The translations under genes and the position numbers were made by a program. Under the pieces are notes generated by a model. It saw only the letters and a list, made by a program, of their open reading frames with translations. It had not been told where the DNA came from and searched no databases. Positions 8,521 through 16,975 of a DNA stretch of 64,000 bases are shown here, in pieces; position 1 is the stretch's first letter, and each line of letters opens with the position of its first letter. The stretch is from Sporobacter sp942492735 (GTDB lineage Bacteria > Bacillota > Clostridia > Oscillospirales > Oscillospiraceae): contig OW818648.1 of the NCBI GenBank assembly GCA_942492735.1, positions 2,666,001-2,730,000 of the forward strand, given 5' to 3'.

Positions 8521-9538
8521 AATGATTAAAACACTCTGCGCGATCAGTGGCGTCTCCGGCGATGAGGGCATCGTCTGCGACTATATAAAATCACAGATTT
8601 CTCCCTATGCCACCGATATCAGAAAAGACGTCATGGGCAACCTGATTGTTTTTAAGAAAGGGAATAAGACACCATCAAAAACGCTGATGCTCTGTGCGCA
8701 TATGGACGAGGTCGGTATCATCATTACAGGCCTTTCGGATGATGGTTATTTGAAATTCGACTGTGTCGGCGGAATCGACCGCCGGGTGATTATCGGTAAA
8801 ACCGTCACGATCGGTGATAAAAAAATAGGCGGAATTATCGGAATAAAAGCCTACCATCTGGTCAAAAAAGAGGAACGGGACAAAATTCCGCCCCTGGACG
8901 ACATGTATATCGATATCGGGGCGAAGAACAAAGAGGAGGCCGCGAAGCAGGTAACCCTCGGCGAGACAGGCGCTTTTGACAATTCTGTCATCGAATTCGG
9001 CCGCGGCTTCATCAAAGCTAAGGCACTCGACGACAGGCTCGGCTGTGCCGTGATGATGAAGCTGCTCTCATCGGATTTACCGGTTGACTGCACCTTTGTT
9101 TTTGCCGTACAGGAAGAGGTCGGCAACAGAGGCGCTTTTGGCGCATCATTCAGTGTTGCGCCTGATATTGCACTCATCGTTGAGACCACAACGGCGGCCG
9201 ATCTGCCGTCAGTGCCGTCATCAAAAAAAGTATGTTCGGTTGGGAAAGGTGTCGTTATTCCTTTCATGGACAAGGCGACCATTTACAACAGAGAACTGTA
9301 CACGATGCTCACAGAGCTGGCCGATCGAAACAATGTCCCCTGGCAGACAAAATCCTATATAGCCGGTGGAACCGATGCCGGCGCTGTGCAGCGCTCGCGT
9401 GCCGGTGTCATGGCAGCAGGTATTGCAGCGCCCGTCAGGAACCTGCATTCTCCGGCCAGTGTTGGCAGTCTGTCGGATTTTGATGCCGTCCACAAGCTCG
9501 CGGCGCTTTTCCTTCAGGAAATCGGAGATAAATATTAA
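8513..9538 (+). CDS. M42 family metallopeptidase, copy 2
   Basis: A second M42 peptidase of about 341 residues, collinear with its upstream neighbour: CAHMDEVGII, KALDDRLGCA, VQEEVGNRGAFG, and RNLHSPASVG for the last metal ligand. Three possible starts overlap the previous stop: ATG 8504, ATG 8507 and GTG 8513. The AAAGGAG box ends at 8503, so only GTG 8513 has normal spacing and it is chosen; the resulting VLEMIKTLCAISGVSGDEG N-terminus fits the family. The next gene starts at the stop codon, giving a tight M42-M42-PLP lyase operon. The substrate is unknown. Confidence 0.9.
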   Translation: MLEMIKTLCAISGVSGDEGIVCDYIKSQISPYATDIRKDVMGNLIVFKKGNKTPSKTLMLCAHMDEVGIIITGLSDDGYLKFDCVGGIDRRVIIGKTVTIGDKKIGGIIGIKAYHLVKKEERDKIPPLDDMYIDIGAKNKEEAAKQVTLGETGAFDNSVIEFGRGFIKAKALDDRLGCAVMMKLLSSDLPVDCTFVFAVQEEVGNRGAFGASFSVAPDIALIVETTTAADLPSVPSSKKVCSVGKGVVIPFMDKATIYNRELYTMLTELADRNNVPWQTKSYIAGGTDAGAVQRSRAGVMAAGIAAPVRNLHSPASVGSLSDFDAVHKLAALFLQEIGDKY

Positions 9539-10791
9539 TGGGACACATGAATCTGAGCCCGGAGATCATCAGACTCTCCGAAACGGCCTTGATCGATATC
9601 GCGCCCAAGCTCAATGAGATTGACAGGTTATCGGCGGAAAACACAGAGAAGGTGCTGTCCGCTTTCCAGAAACACCGCGTGTCTGAAGGGTGTCTGACGG
9701 GCACGACCGGTTACGGCTACGGCGATAAAGGCCGAGATACGCTTGACCTTATCTATGCCGACGTTTTCGGCGCAGAGTCGGCGCTCGTGCGCATCGGCTT
9801 TGTCAACGGCACGCATGCCATTACAGCGGCTATTTTCGCCGCCTTAAAAACAGGAGATATTTTGCTCTCGGCAACGGGTGTGCCATACGACACGCTGCGC
9901 GGTGTCATTGGCATCGAAGGGGACTATCGCGGCTCGCTCCGTGATTACGGTATTGGGTATGCGCAGACTGATCTTACAATTGACGGACTGCCGGATTATG
10001 AGGCCATATCGTCGGCAGCGGCCAATCAACGCGTTGCTGCCGTCTTTGTGCAGCGCTCGCGCGGCTACGCGAACCGCCCGGCGCTGTCGGTATCGGAGAT
10101 CGGGAAAATAAGTGAGGTCGTTCATCAGGTGAATGCGCGCGCTGCTATCATTGTCGACAATTGTTATGGCGAATTCACTGAAACAATAGAGCCAACTTCA
10201 GTCGGCGCTGATTTGATTGCCGGGTCGCTCATAAAAAACCCCGGAGGCGGCATCGCTCCGACAGGCGGCTATATCGCTGGTAAACAGGCGCTTGTTGAGG
10301 CTGCGGCCTTTCGGCTGACGACGCCGGGCATCGGCGGTGAATGCGGCGCGACACTCTTTAACAACAGACTGCTGTACCAGGGCTTCTTCCTTGCCCCGCA
10401 TACCGTCTCTCAGGCCTTGAAGACTGCCGTGTTCTGCGCACGGCTTTTGGAACTGATGGGTTATAAGACGACCCCAGCCTGGGATGCGACCAGGTCAGAC
10501 ATTATCCAGATGGTGGAGCTCGGGAACCCAGACCTGCTGAAGCGTTTCTGCAAGGGGATACAGGCAGGCGCGCCCGTCGACGCATACGTGAGTCCTGAGC
10601 CCTGGGATATGCCGGGATATGACTGCCCCGTCATTATGGCAGCAGGCACGTTCATAAGCGGCGCGTCCATCGAATTATCGGCAGACGGACCAATGCGGGC
10701 GCCTTATTGCGCATATCTTCAGGGCGGGCTGACCTTTGAATCGGGCCGGCTTGGAATAATGATTGCAGCAGACATGCTAACAAACATATAA
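9538..10791 (+). CDS. PLP-dependent Met_gamma_lyase-family protein (annotated as aluminium resistance protein)
   Basis: A 417-residue fold-type I PLP enzyme of the COG4100/Met_gamma_lyase family. Evidence is the N-terminal TGYGYGDKGRDTLD block, the VRIGFVNGTHAI cofactor-site segment, the DNCYGEF Asp and the lysine-bearing GSLIKNPGGGIAPTGGYIAG. Relatives are often labelled cystathionine beta-lyase involved in aluminium resistance, but true substrates are not established. The ATG overlaps the previous stop (TAATG), with GGAGATAAATATTA ahead of it. Sitting behind two peptidases, it may act on released amino acids; that is only context. Confidence 0.85.
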   Translation: MGHMNLSPEIIRLSETALIDIAPKLNEIDRLSAENTEKVLSAFQKHRVSEGCLTGTTGYGYGDKGRDTLDLIYADVFGAESALVRIGFVNGTHAITAAIFAALKTGDILLSATGVPYDTLRGVIGIEGDYRGSLRDYGIGYAQTDLTIDGLPDYEAISSAAANQRVAAVFVQRSRGYANRPALSVSEIGKISEVVHQVNARAAIIVDNCYGEFTETIEPTSVGADLIAGSLIKNPGGGIAPTGGYIAGKQALVEAAAFRLTTPGIGGECGATLFNNRLLYQGFFLAPHTVSQALKTAVFCARLLELMGYKTTPAWDATRSDIIQMVELGNPDLLKRFCKGIQAGAPVDAYVSPEPWDMPGYDCPVIMAAGTFISGASIELSADGPMRAPYCAYLQGGLTFESGRLGIMIAADMLTNI

Positions 10792-10836
10792 AACTGTAAA
10801 ACGGCGCATATGGATTGCATAAGGGGTGTGAGGCAT

Positions 10837-11529
10837 ATGCTTTATCGCAGGCTCAAACGCAAGAAAATCCATATTAACACCTATCCTACCTATCATAAAC
10901 CATTGCCGCGCGGCCAAAGAATTGTGCTCTTCATTCTTTTCTATATACTGCTTTTGTTTGCGGCAGTTTCTTTCATACTCATCCAACTGAAGCCGCTCAT
11001 GTTAAAGCTGGCTAAAACGATGGTAACCGACGTTTTGTTGATTCAAGTAAATGACGTCATTGAACAAGAAATACTAAAAGGCACATTCGATTATACGAAG
11101 CTTGTGACAATGGAAAAGGATACGGATGGAAATGTTACGGTGTTTTCGCCCAATATGGCAATGATTAACACGCTCCAGACGAAAATCTCCAAAGGCGTCT
11201 ATAACAAGGTGGACGATCAGGTCATCTCGGATTTGGAGATTCCCATTGGAAACGCGATAGGCGGTGTGCTTTTTTCGGGTCAAGGCCCAAAATTCAAGGT
11301 GAAAATTCTTACCATAGCCGATGTCGATACCAAATTTTCGGACAGCATTGAACCGGTTGGAATAAACCATGTGCGTTACAAAAGTTATATGGATATAACG
11401 GTTTATGTCGATATTATGATACCGGGGTATAAAACCGACACAGTTGTTGTTTCAGATAAGGTTATCGTCTGTGATACCACGATCGTCGGCAATGTACCGA
11501 ATGTCTATGCGGATATAGGAGAAGGCTAA
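10837..11529 (+). CDS. yunB: Sporulation protein YunB
   Basis: About 230 residues: a basic N-terminus, one membrane anchor (IVLFILFYILLLFAAVSFIL) and an extracytoplasmic domain with the YunB signature IPIGNAIGGVLFSGQGPKF, then EPVGINHVRYKSYMDI and TTIVGNVPNVYADI. YunB belongs to the mother-cell SigE regulon in Bacillus and is needed for normal sporulation. ATG 10837 follows GTGAGGCAT; the upstream in-frame ATG 10810 has no ribosome site and is rejected. Its stop overlaps the ligA start by one base. This is good evidence that the organism makes endospores. Confidence 0.88.
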   Translation: MLYRRLKRKKIHINTYPTYHKPLPRGQRIVLFILFYILLLFAAVSFILIQLKPLMLKLAKTMVTDVLLIQVNDVIEQEILKGTFDYTKLVTMEKDTDGNVTVFSPNMAMINTLQTKISKGVYNKVDDQVISDLEIPIGNAIGGVLFSGQGPKFKVKILTIADVDTKFSDSIEPVGINHVRYKSYMDITVYVDIMIPGYKTDTVVVSDKVIVCDTTIVGNVPNVYADIGEG

Positions 11530-13511
11530 TGAACGCCGAAGAAGAAATACTGGCTTTACGCAAAAAAATTGAAGAATATGGAAATGCCTACTACAATCTC
11601 GACAAGCCCCTCACCGAGGACCACGAATATGATGCGCTTGTTGTGCAGCTTCGGGAACTCGAGAAGGCAAATCCGGCGCTGTTGACTCCCGATTCGCCGA
11701 CGCAGAAGGTTGGCGGGAAAGCGTCTGTCGTTTTCTCACCGGTTCAGCATGAGGTACCGCTTGAAAGTCTGAACGATGTCTTCTCCTTTGAGGAGATACG
11801 TGCCTTTGGTGAGCGCGTCGGTGATGTGGCATCAAGTGAAGGTTATGCCGTCGAACCGAAGATCGACGGGCTGTCCGTTGCGCTTTATTACGATAACGGC
11901 GTCTTTGTCTGCGGCGCGACGCGCGGAGACGGCGTCACCGGTGAGGACGTGACAGAGAATCTCAGAACGATTAAAACGCTGCCACAGACGCTCAAGGATG
12001 CGCCGGAACATTTGGCTGTCAGGGGCGAGGTCTTCATGCCGCGCGCCGTCTTTCGAGAGCTCAACGAGGAGCGGGAAATTAACGGCGAGCAGCTTTTAGC
12101 AAATCCCAGGAACGCTGCAGCTGGGTCGCTTCGTCAGCTTGACCCAAAAATTGCTGCTAAGCGGCGTCTGGATATGCTAGTATTTAACATTCAGGCTGTT
12201 CGAGGCATGACTTTCAAAACGCACGAGGAGTCTCTCAATTATCTGAGGGCGCTTGGCTTTAATGTCGTTGACAGCGAGCGCGTGTCGACGATTGATGTGT
12301 GCCTTGATAAAATCAGCTGGCTGGGTGACAATCGCGAGGCACTCGAATTTGACATCGACGGCGCCGTGATCAAGCTCAACGCGCTGCAGGCGCGGGCCAA
12401 TCTGGGCAGCACCTCAAAAGCGCCGCGCTGGGCGCTGGCGTACAAATACCCGCCGGAAAAAAAAGAGACAAGACTCCTCGGCATCACAATACAAGTGGGG
12501 CGTACAGGTGTCCTGACGCCGAAAGCCGTCGTCGAGCCGGTCCGTCTGGCCGGCACGACGGTGACAAACGCAACGCTCCATAACGAGGATTTTATTCGCG
12601 ATAAAGATATCCGAATAGGGGATACCGTCGTTATTCAGAAAGCCGGCGAAATTATCCCCGAGGTTCTCGAGGTTGTTCTGGCTAAACGCCCGCAGGATGC
12701 AGAGATGTTCTGCTTTCCCGACGTCTGTCCCGAATGCGCAAGCGCCGTCATGAGAGATGAGGGCGGCGCGGCCATCCGTTGCACAGGTGCTGAGTGTCCG
12801 GCCCAACGGCTCCGGAATATTGTCCATTTCGCGTCGAGAAACGCGATGGACATTGAAGGGCTTGGAATCGCCGTCGTTCAGCAGTTATTGGATACCGGGC
12901 TCATTCAGTCAGCCGGTGATCTCTATTATCTGGACGCTCAAGCACTGTCTGCTCTGCCGAGATTTGGGAAAAAATCTGCGGAGAATCTTATAAACGCAAT
13001 AGAGAAATCCAAAGCGAACGACCTGTCAAAGCTATTGAACGGGCTTGGAATTTTGCAGGTAGGACAAAGCGCCTCGAAAGCTCTGGCTGAGCATTTTGGG
13101 ACGCTTGAGGCAATTGAGGCAGCAAATGCGGAGGAGCTGACAGCTGCGCAGGATATCGGCGCCGTGACGGCAAAGAACATCATCGACTGGTTTTTAAATC
13201 CGCAGTCGCAGCACCTGCTGAATCGCTTGATTGGAGCCGGTGTCAATATGACCAGCCGCGCCGAAAAAACCGATAACCGGTTCAGCGGCCAAACCTTTGT
13301 GCTGACAGGTACCTTATCGAACTATACGCGGGATGAAGCCGGCGCTATCATCATGAAACACGGCGGCAGTGTGTCGTCCTCCGTTTCAAAAAAGACAACC
13401 TGGGTTTTGGCCGGAGAGGATGCCGGATCAAAGCTTACAAAGGCGGAGAGTCTCGGCGTTCCGGTGATTTCGGAGGCGGATTTTGTCGAGATGGTGCAAC
13501 AAACAGTATAA
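11529..13511 (+). CDS. ligA: NAD-dependent DNA ligase LigA
   Basis: A 660-residue LigA of full length. Domains in order: Ia domain with the NAD-binding YY..D region, adenylation domain with nucleophile Lys111 in EPKIDGLSVAL, an OB domain (GRTGVLTPKAVVEPV), a four-Cys zinc finger (CPECA near residue 401 to CTGAECPAQR), helix-hairpin-helix repeats and a C-terminal BRCT domain from about residue 588 (GQTFVLTGTL). It seals nicks in replication and repair. It begins inside the last base of yunB. No defect was seen in the catalytic residues inspected. Confidence 0.97.
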   Translation: MNAEEEILALRKKIEEYGNAYYNLDKPLTEDHEYDALVVQLRELEKANPALLTPDSPTQKVGGKASVVFSPVQHEVPLESLNDVFSFEEIRAFGERVGDVASSEGYAVEPKIDGLSVALYYDNGVFVCGATRGDGVTGEDVTENLRTIKTLPQTLKDAPEHLAVRGEVFMPRAVFRELNEEREINGEQLLANPRNAAAGSLRQLDPKIAAKRRLDMLVFNIQAVRGMTFKTHEESLNYLRALGFNVVDSERVSTIDVCLDKISWLGDNREALEFDIDGAVIKLNALQARANLGSTSKAPRWALAYKYPPEKKETRLLGITIQVGRTGVLTPKAVVEPVRLAGTTVTNATLHNEDFIRDKDIRIGDTVVIQKAGEIIPEVLEVVLAKRPQDAEMFCFPDVCPECASAVMRDEGGAAIRCTGAECPAQRLRNIVHFASRNAMDIEGLGIAVVQQLLDTGLIQSAGDLYYLDAQALSALPRFGKKSAENLINAIEKSKANDLSKLLNGLGILQVGQSASKALAEHFGTLEAIEAANAEELTAAQDIGAVTAKNIIDWFLNPQSQHLLNRLIGAGVNMTSRAEKTDNRFSGQTFVLTGTLSNYTRDEAGAIIMKHGGSVSSSVSKKTTWVLAGEDAGSKLTKAESLGVPVISEADFVEMVQQTV

Positions 13512-13535
13512 ATTTGGGAATTCGTTTTGTTACTC

Positions 13536-13564
13536 TTGCATAACCGAATAGTATATGGTAATAT
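13536..13564 (+). promoter_or_regulatory. Promoter for the small membrane protein gene at 13622
   Basis: TTGCAT, a 17-nt spacer, then TAATAT, placed 58 nt before the start codon and downstream of the ligA stop. Confidence 0.65.
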
Positions 13565-13621
13565 TTTAGTGATTATTAGCAAATCATGGAGAAATTCATG
13601 TAAATTATGGGAGGTCGCATT

Positions 13622-14089
13622 ATGAAAGTTAATCCGCATAGATCATCTCTTGGCATGGACGCGAATATCATGGCGCTTTTGTGTTATCTGGCAGCATTTG
13701 TTCTTGGGTGGATACCAATAATTCAGTATATAGCATTCGCGGCACCGCTCGTTATTTTCTTTCTTGAAAAGGAGAGTCCGTTTGTTAAGTTTCATGCGAT
13801 GCAAGCCTTCATTCTTCAAGCAATAAATCTGGTATTTATGATCATATTCGGAATCATCATCGCCGTTATTAACGCCGCTTATTACGCAAGTGGGAATTAT
13901 TTAGCAAACTTTGGAGCAGCTGCTGGCGGGGCCTTAATCTTTACAGTTCTTTTGGGAATTGTCGGCATCGTTCTGACGATATTCGCAATTATCGCATTGG
14001 TGAAGGCACAAGGTTATTATGAATATAAGATCCCTGTCGTCGGCAATCTGGCGGAAAAATTCAGCAAAAAAGGAAATATGCCCCACTAA
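13622..14089 (+). CDS. Small multi-pass membrane protein (DUF4870/Tic20-like)
   Basis: A 155-residue protein with three to four hydrophobic helices. The pattern MALLCYLAAFVLGW, then FFLEKESPFVKFHAMQAF, then a late helix pair matches small DUF4870-like envelope proteins, in which the K-S-P-F-V-(K/R)-F-H-A motif is the hallmark. The function is unknown. ATG 13622 has GGGAGGTCGC upstream; an earlier in-frame ATG at 13607 lacks a ribosome site. The proline-rich zinc-ribbon protein at 15328 carries a related C-terminal membrane unit (YVRYHSNQGL), so two members lie close together. Confidence 0.75.
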   Translation: MKVNPHRSSLGMDANIMALLCYLAAFVLGWIPIIQYIAFAAPLVIFFLEKESPFVKFHAMQAFILQAINLVFMIIFGIIIAVINAAYYASGNYLANFGAAAGGALIFTVLLGIVGIVLTIFAIIALVKAQGYYEYKIPVVGNLAEKFSKKGNMPH

Positions 14090-14140
14090 TCCGCATGACA
14101 TAACTATATTTTGAAAAAAGTATAAAGAAATGGAGCGCAT

Positions 14141-14977
14141 ATGAAGAAAGTAGCAATTGTTATTATGTTGTTTGCTATGATCTTGTCGATGCTCGGCGGC
14201 TGCTTTAAGATTCCAAAAAACCTCCTCCCCAAGCCGTCAGCCTCAGACTCTAGTGACAGCGAAGACAACGATACAGCTGACAGCGAAGACAATGATGATT
14301 CAAATTCGGAGGATTCAAGTGATTCTGATGATTTGTCGTCACTTAAACCCGCGGGAAATGCCTCGGAAGGATTCAGCAATTATTCAACCTATAAGAGCAG
14401 CGCTTATGACAGGGTTGTAGCCGCGTCCGAAAAGTCTGACAGTCTTGCTATGACCGTCTCGATGAGCTTTCTGGGCATAGCCATGGTTGACCTGTCATTG
14501 ATTACGCTTGCGATGTTAAGTGAAGACCTGCAATCTTCTCAGATGGCAATGGGTATGCTGGGCATGGAGGATGCAAAAATCACCGGCAACGGCAACGACT
14601 ACACAATCTCCTACACCGACCAGGACGGCGCGACAATTAAACAAACATGTACATATGATGCGGGTAAGGATCAGATGACATCAACCTTATACGATGCAGA
14701 CGGTAAGATCGCAATGTTCTTTGAATATGTCTATCTTGGCGATGCGTATGTTGCGCAATACTATTATCCCTCAGGCGACAGTTATGAGATTATTCGATCT
14801 TATTTTGATATAGACAATGTTGCGGCTTTCGGTATCGTAACGGCGTCTGACGAACCGGCTTCAATCATCGGAAAAAGCGGCTTCAATGCGGAGTTCGTCA
14901 AGAACGAACAATCTTACTTATTACTTGAAGACGGCGAACTGACAGTTTTTGATCAGGGAACAACGACAACGAACTGA
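14141..14977 (+). CDS. Putative lipoprotein with Ser/Asp/Glu-rich linker
   Basis: 278 residues. The N-terminus is a lipoprotein signal (ILSMLGGC, Cys at about residue 24). A very acidic low-complexity linker of alternating Ser-Asp and Ser-Glu-Asp follows at residues 36-67, then a globular domain with YTISYTDQDGATIKQTCTYD strands that looks like a repeated beta meander. I do not recognise a named family. It is probably anchored outside the membrane. TGGAGCGCAT precedes the ATG. It may share the promoter at 13536 with its membrane neighbour. Confidence 0.7.
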   Translation: MKKVAIVIMLFAMILSMLGGCFKIPKNLLPKPSASDSSDSEDNDTADSEDNDDSNSEDSSDSDDLSSLKPAGNASEGFSNYSTYKSSAYDRVVAASEKSDSLAMTVSMSFLGIAMVDLSLITLAMLSEDLQSSQMAMGMLGMEDAKITGNGNDYTISYTDQDGATIKQTCTYDAGKDQMTSTLYDADGKIAMFFEYVYLGDAYVAQYYYPSGDSYEIIRSYFDIDNVAAFGIVTASDEPASIIGKSGFNAEFVKNEQSYLLLEDGELTVFDQGTTTTN

Positions 14978-15012
14978 AAATTCGGATTTTTATAACAAAT
15001 CGAACATATAAG

Positions 15013-15060
15013 GCGCGGAATTCCGCGCTTAGGCGCTGTTTTGCGCTTAGGCGCGGAATT
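15013..15060. repeat. GC-rich nested palindromes
   Basis: A perfect 16-bp palindrome (GCGCGGAATTCCGCGC, 15013-15028). Its right half also pairs with GCGCGGAATT at 15051-15060 around an inner GCGC-tgtttt-GCGC. It lies between the lipoprotein gene and tRNA-Leu and has no strong T-run. It resembles in style the hairpin cluster at 5876-5995. Confidence 0.6.
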
Positions 15061-15081
15061 TGGTTTTGATACGTACAACAC

Positions 15082-15110
15082 TTGCATATCACTGCGTATT
15101 ATGCTAAAAT
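15082..15110 (+). promoter_or_regulatory. Promoter of tRNA-Leu(TAG)
   Basis: TTGCAT, 17-nt spacer, TAAAAT; 47 nt before the mature tRNA 5' end. Confidence 0.6.
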
Positions 15111-15157
15111 CAACGCGATATGCATATTGCCGTATGAATATCGCTGTATAAACATCT

Positions 15158-15242
15158 GCGGATGTGATGGAATTGGTAGACATGCAGGATTTAGGTTCCT
15201 GTGTCGCAAGACGTGTGGGTTCGAGTCCCTTCATCCGCACCA
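15158..15242 (+). tRNA. tRNA-Leu, anticodon TAG
   Basis: An 85-nt class II tRNA with encoded CCA. The acceptor stem is GCGGATG/CATCCGC, the D arm TGGAATTGGTAGACA, the anticodon stem CAGGA/TCCTG with loop TTTAGGT (anticodon TAG), then a long variable arm and GGTTCGAGTCC in the T arm. Confidence 0.95.
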
Positions 15243-15327
15243 TAAATTCTTCTTTTGGGATGACCTTGAAGAAGACTAAAACGGCAGAAAGCAACAATTG
15301 TCACTAAATTCGACAGGAGGAAGCTAT

Positions 15328-16221
15328 ATGGCAGTATGTTCACAATGCGGGACCACAGTTCCTGAGGAGGCAAAATTCTGTCCTGCCTGCGGTCAGGCGA
15401 TTACCATGATTGATGTGCAGCCTGTGACACAGGAACCGGTTCCGGTCCAGTATCAGCCGGAATTTGTTGCACCGCAGGAGAGTCCGTTCGTTGAGGCACC
15501 GCAGCAAAGCTATTATGCGCAGCCGCAGGCACCGGCACCACAGCAAGCACCAACACCGCAGCAATATTATGCGCCGCAGCAGGCACCGTCACAGCAGCAG
15601 GCGCCGGCAGCACCGCAGCAGTATTATGCGCAGCAGCAAGCACCGGCAGCACCGCAGTATTATGCGCAGCAGCAGGCGCCCACGCAGCAGAGCTACTATG
15701 CGCAGCCGCAGGCACCGGCACCGCAACAAGCACCGACGCCGCAGCAGAGCTATTACGCGCAACCGCAAAACCAACAGCCGCAGCAAAGTAATTATGCGCC
15801 GCAGAATCCCGCGCAGCCGCAGCAAAGCTATTACGCACAGCAAAACGGCGCTGCACCGGGGAACAATTACGGTTATCAGCAAAACTATCAGCAGCCTCAT
15901 ACTTATCAGACGGGACCTCAGGATATTGAAGAAAACAAGGGCATATGTGTCCTGAGCTATCTTGGAATCCTTCTGCTTATACCGCTTCTTTCAAAGCCGA
16001 ATTCCGCGTATGTGCGATATCATTCCAATCAGGGGCTTGTGTTGTTGATATTTAGTATTGTCATAGGAATTCTGTCAATGATCCCCTACCTAGGCTGGTT
16101 CATTATCGCACCCGTCGGCTACATATTCAGCCTGGTCTGCATTATCATGGGCATCGTCAACACAGTCAACGGCCAGCTGAAACCGCTCCCGCTGATCGGA
16201 AAAATTACACTGCTGAAATAA
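15328..16221 (+). CDS. Zinc-ribbon membrane protein with Pro/Gln/Ala/Tyr repeat linker
   Basis: 297 residues in three parts. Residues 1-24 form a CxxC...CxxC zinc ribbon (CSQCG, CPACG). Residues about 50-190 are low-complexity repeats of QAPAPQQ and YYAQ type, from nearly identical CAGCAGGCACCG units in the DNA. The C-terminal 100 residues have three membrane helices with a YVRYHSNQGL motif like DUF4870-type proteins. ATG 15328 lies behind GACAGGAGGAAGC; a TTG-initiated extension is rejected. The repeat array should be prone to length change. The function is unknown; the plan suggests an envelope protein with a long flexible cytoplasmic or extracellular arm. Confidence 0.8.
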   Translation: MAVCSQCGTTVPEEAKFCPACGQAITMIDVQPVTQEPVPVQYQPEFVAPQESPFVEAPQQSYYAQPQAPAPQQAPTPQQYYAPQQAPSQQQAPAAPQQYYAQQQAPAAPQYYAQQQAPTQQSYYAQPQAPAPQQAPTPQQSYYAQPQNQQPQQSNYAPQNPAQPQQSYYAQQNGAAPGNNYGYQQNYQQPHTYQTGPQDIEENKGICVLSYLGILLLIPLLSKPNSAYVRYHSNQGLVLLIFSIVIGILSMIPYLGWFIIAPVGYIFSLVCIIMGIVNTVNGQLKPLPLIGKITLLK

Positions 16222-16234
16222 AAATAAGATAAAA

Positions 16235-16268
16235 GAAAGAAATACCGGTTCAGCCGGTATTTCTTTTG
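16235..16268. terminator. Intrinsic terminator after the zinc-ribbon gene
   Basis: Stem AAGAAATACCGG/CCGGTATTTCTT with a short loop, followed by TTTT on the plus strand. The complementary strand also has an A/T-rich flank, so it could serve the minus-strand gene at 16298 too. Confidence 0.8.
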
Positions 16269-16297
16269 TTTTGGGAGATTTATTTTTTGAAATAGCG

Positions 16298-16540
16298 CTA
16301 TATGTAATCTTTTTCCTGATGTTTCTTTCGGAGCAGTATGAAAGAAGAAACGCCCGCGGAGATCATCGCCAGTCCGAGGAATTCAAACAAGGTCAATACG
16401 GAGATGTCGCTTGCCTGAGACAGCAGTTGAACGTCGCCTGCAGCGGCCGGTTCCGTCACCGCGCCTGCACACGGTAAAATACTAAAGGCAAGTGTTAGAA
16501 CAAAAACGAGAGCTAATAGAAGTGATAGCTTTTTCTTCAT
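16298..16540 (-). CDS. Miniature surface-protein paralogue: signal peptide plus degenerate sorting signal
   Basis: 80 residues. The signal peptide MKKKLSLLLALVFVLTLAF is nearly the same as that of the LPQTG adhesin at 16976. The C-terminal 40 residues align with the adhesin's sorting signal, but the motif LPQTG is replaced by LSQAS; a membrane helix and an RKKHQ tail follow. Everything between is reduced to about 15 residues. The leader, including CCTGAGGAGG before the ATG, and the -35 region are also shared, so this looks like an internally deleted duplicate of the adhesin gene. It should be exported and stay membrane-anchored rather than wall-linked. It may be decaying or may have a new role. 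Confidence 0.65.
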   Translation of the reverse strand: MKKKLSLLLALVFVLTLAFSILPCAGAVTEPAAAGDVQLLSQASDISVLTLFEFLGLAMISAGVSSFILLRKKHQEKDYI

Positions 16541-16643
16541 TTTAGTACGCCTCCTCAGGTCACTTATAATGACGAGCCGCATGCGCTTTGCGGCTTCAAT
16601 TTTCTACGGGATAATGCTCTTGATTTCGTATAATATATACAAA

Positions 16644-16672
16644 AGTATGCCACTAATTACCTAAAATGTCAA
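16644..16672 (-). promoter_or_regulatory. Promoter of the miniature surface-protein gene
   Basis: Minus strand: TTGACA, 17-nt spacer, weak -10 CATACT. The block CCTTGACATTT plus GGTAATTAGTGG matches the adhesin promoter at 20668-20696, showing that the promoter was duplicated with the gene. The leader here is only about 100 nt and carries no GEMM aptamer. Confidence 0.65.
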
Positions 16673-16704
16673 GGAAAATTGTCTATAATAGACAGGAAGA
16701 AGCG

Positions 16705-16780
16705 TTTTGAGATCATTCTCAAAATAGGTTATATTTCTCAAAATAGGCCGAAAAATTATCAAAAATTTGAGACAATTCTC
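16705..16780. promoter_or_regulatory. Phased TTCTCA(AAA) motifs upstream of the mini-gene promoter
   Basis: TTCTC units begin at 16716, 16735 and 16776 (steps of 19 and 41). The first belongs to the palindrome TTTTGAGATCATTCTCAAAA (16705-16724) and the third to TTGAGACAATTCTC (16767-16780). The same layout occurs upstream of the adhesin promoter. This is a candidate operator array for an unidentified regulator. The rest of the gap between 16541 and 16975 holds only promoter, leader and the adhesin terminator. Confidence 0.5.
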
Positions 16781-16890
16781 ATTATTCGCGCATGGAAAAT
16801 TATACCATAAAAAAACAATATTGCAAATTATTTTAGTATTTTTTAGCTGAGAAAAAAATAGCGTTTGCAAAGTACCCCTGCGGCTGTGAA

Positions 16891-16931
16891 ATAACCTGAA
16901 TGCAGACACTTAAAGTCAGCATTCAGGTTAT
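16891..16931 (-). terminator. Terminator-like hairpin after the adhesin gene
   Basis: A perfect 13-bp stem (ATAACCTGAATGC/GCATTCAGGTTAT) with a 15-nt loop, 45 nt past the adhesin stop on the minus strand. The T-run is weak. Confidence 0.6.
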
Positions 16932-16975
16932 CATTTTAGGCCGTTATTTTGTTGTTACGAGAAGGCGTGGGGCTA

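Noticed and set aside
15401..15955. Several open frames over the CAG/GCA repeat of the zinc-ribbon gene
   Set aside because: Low-complexity repeats keep all frames open; only the 15328 frame has a ribosome site, zinc ribbon and membrane helices.
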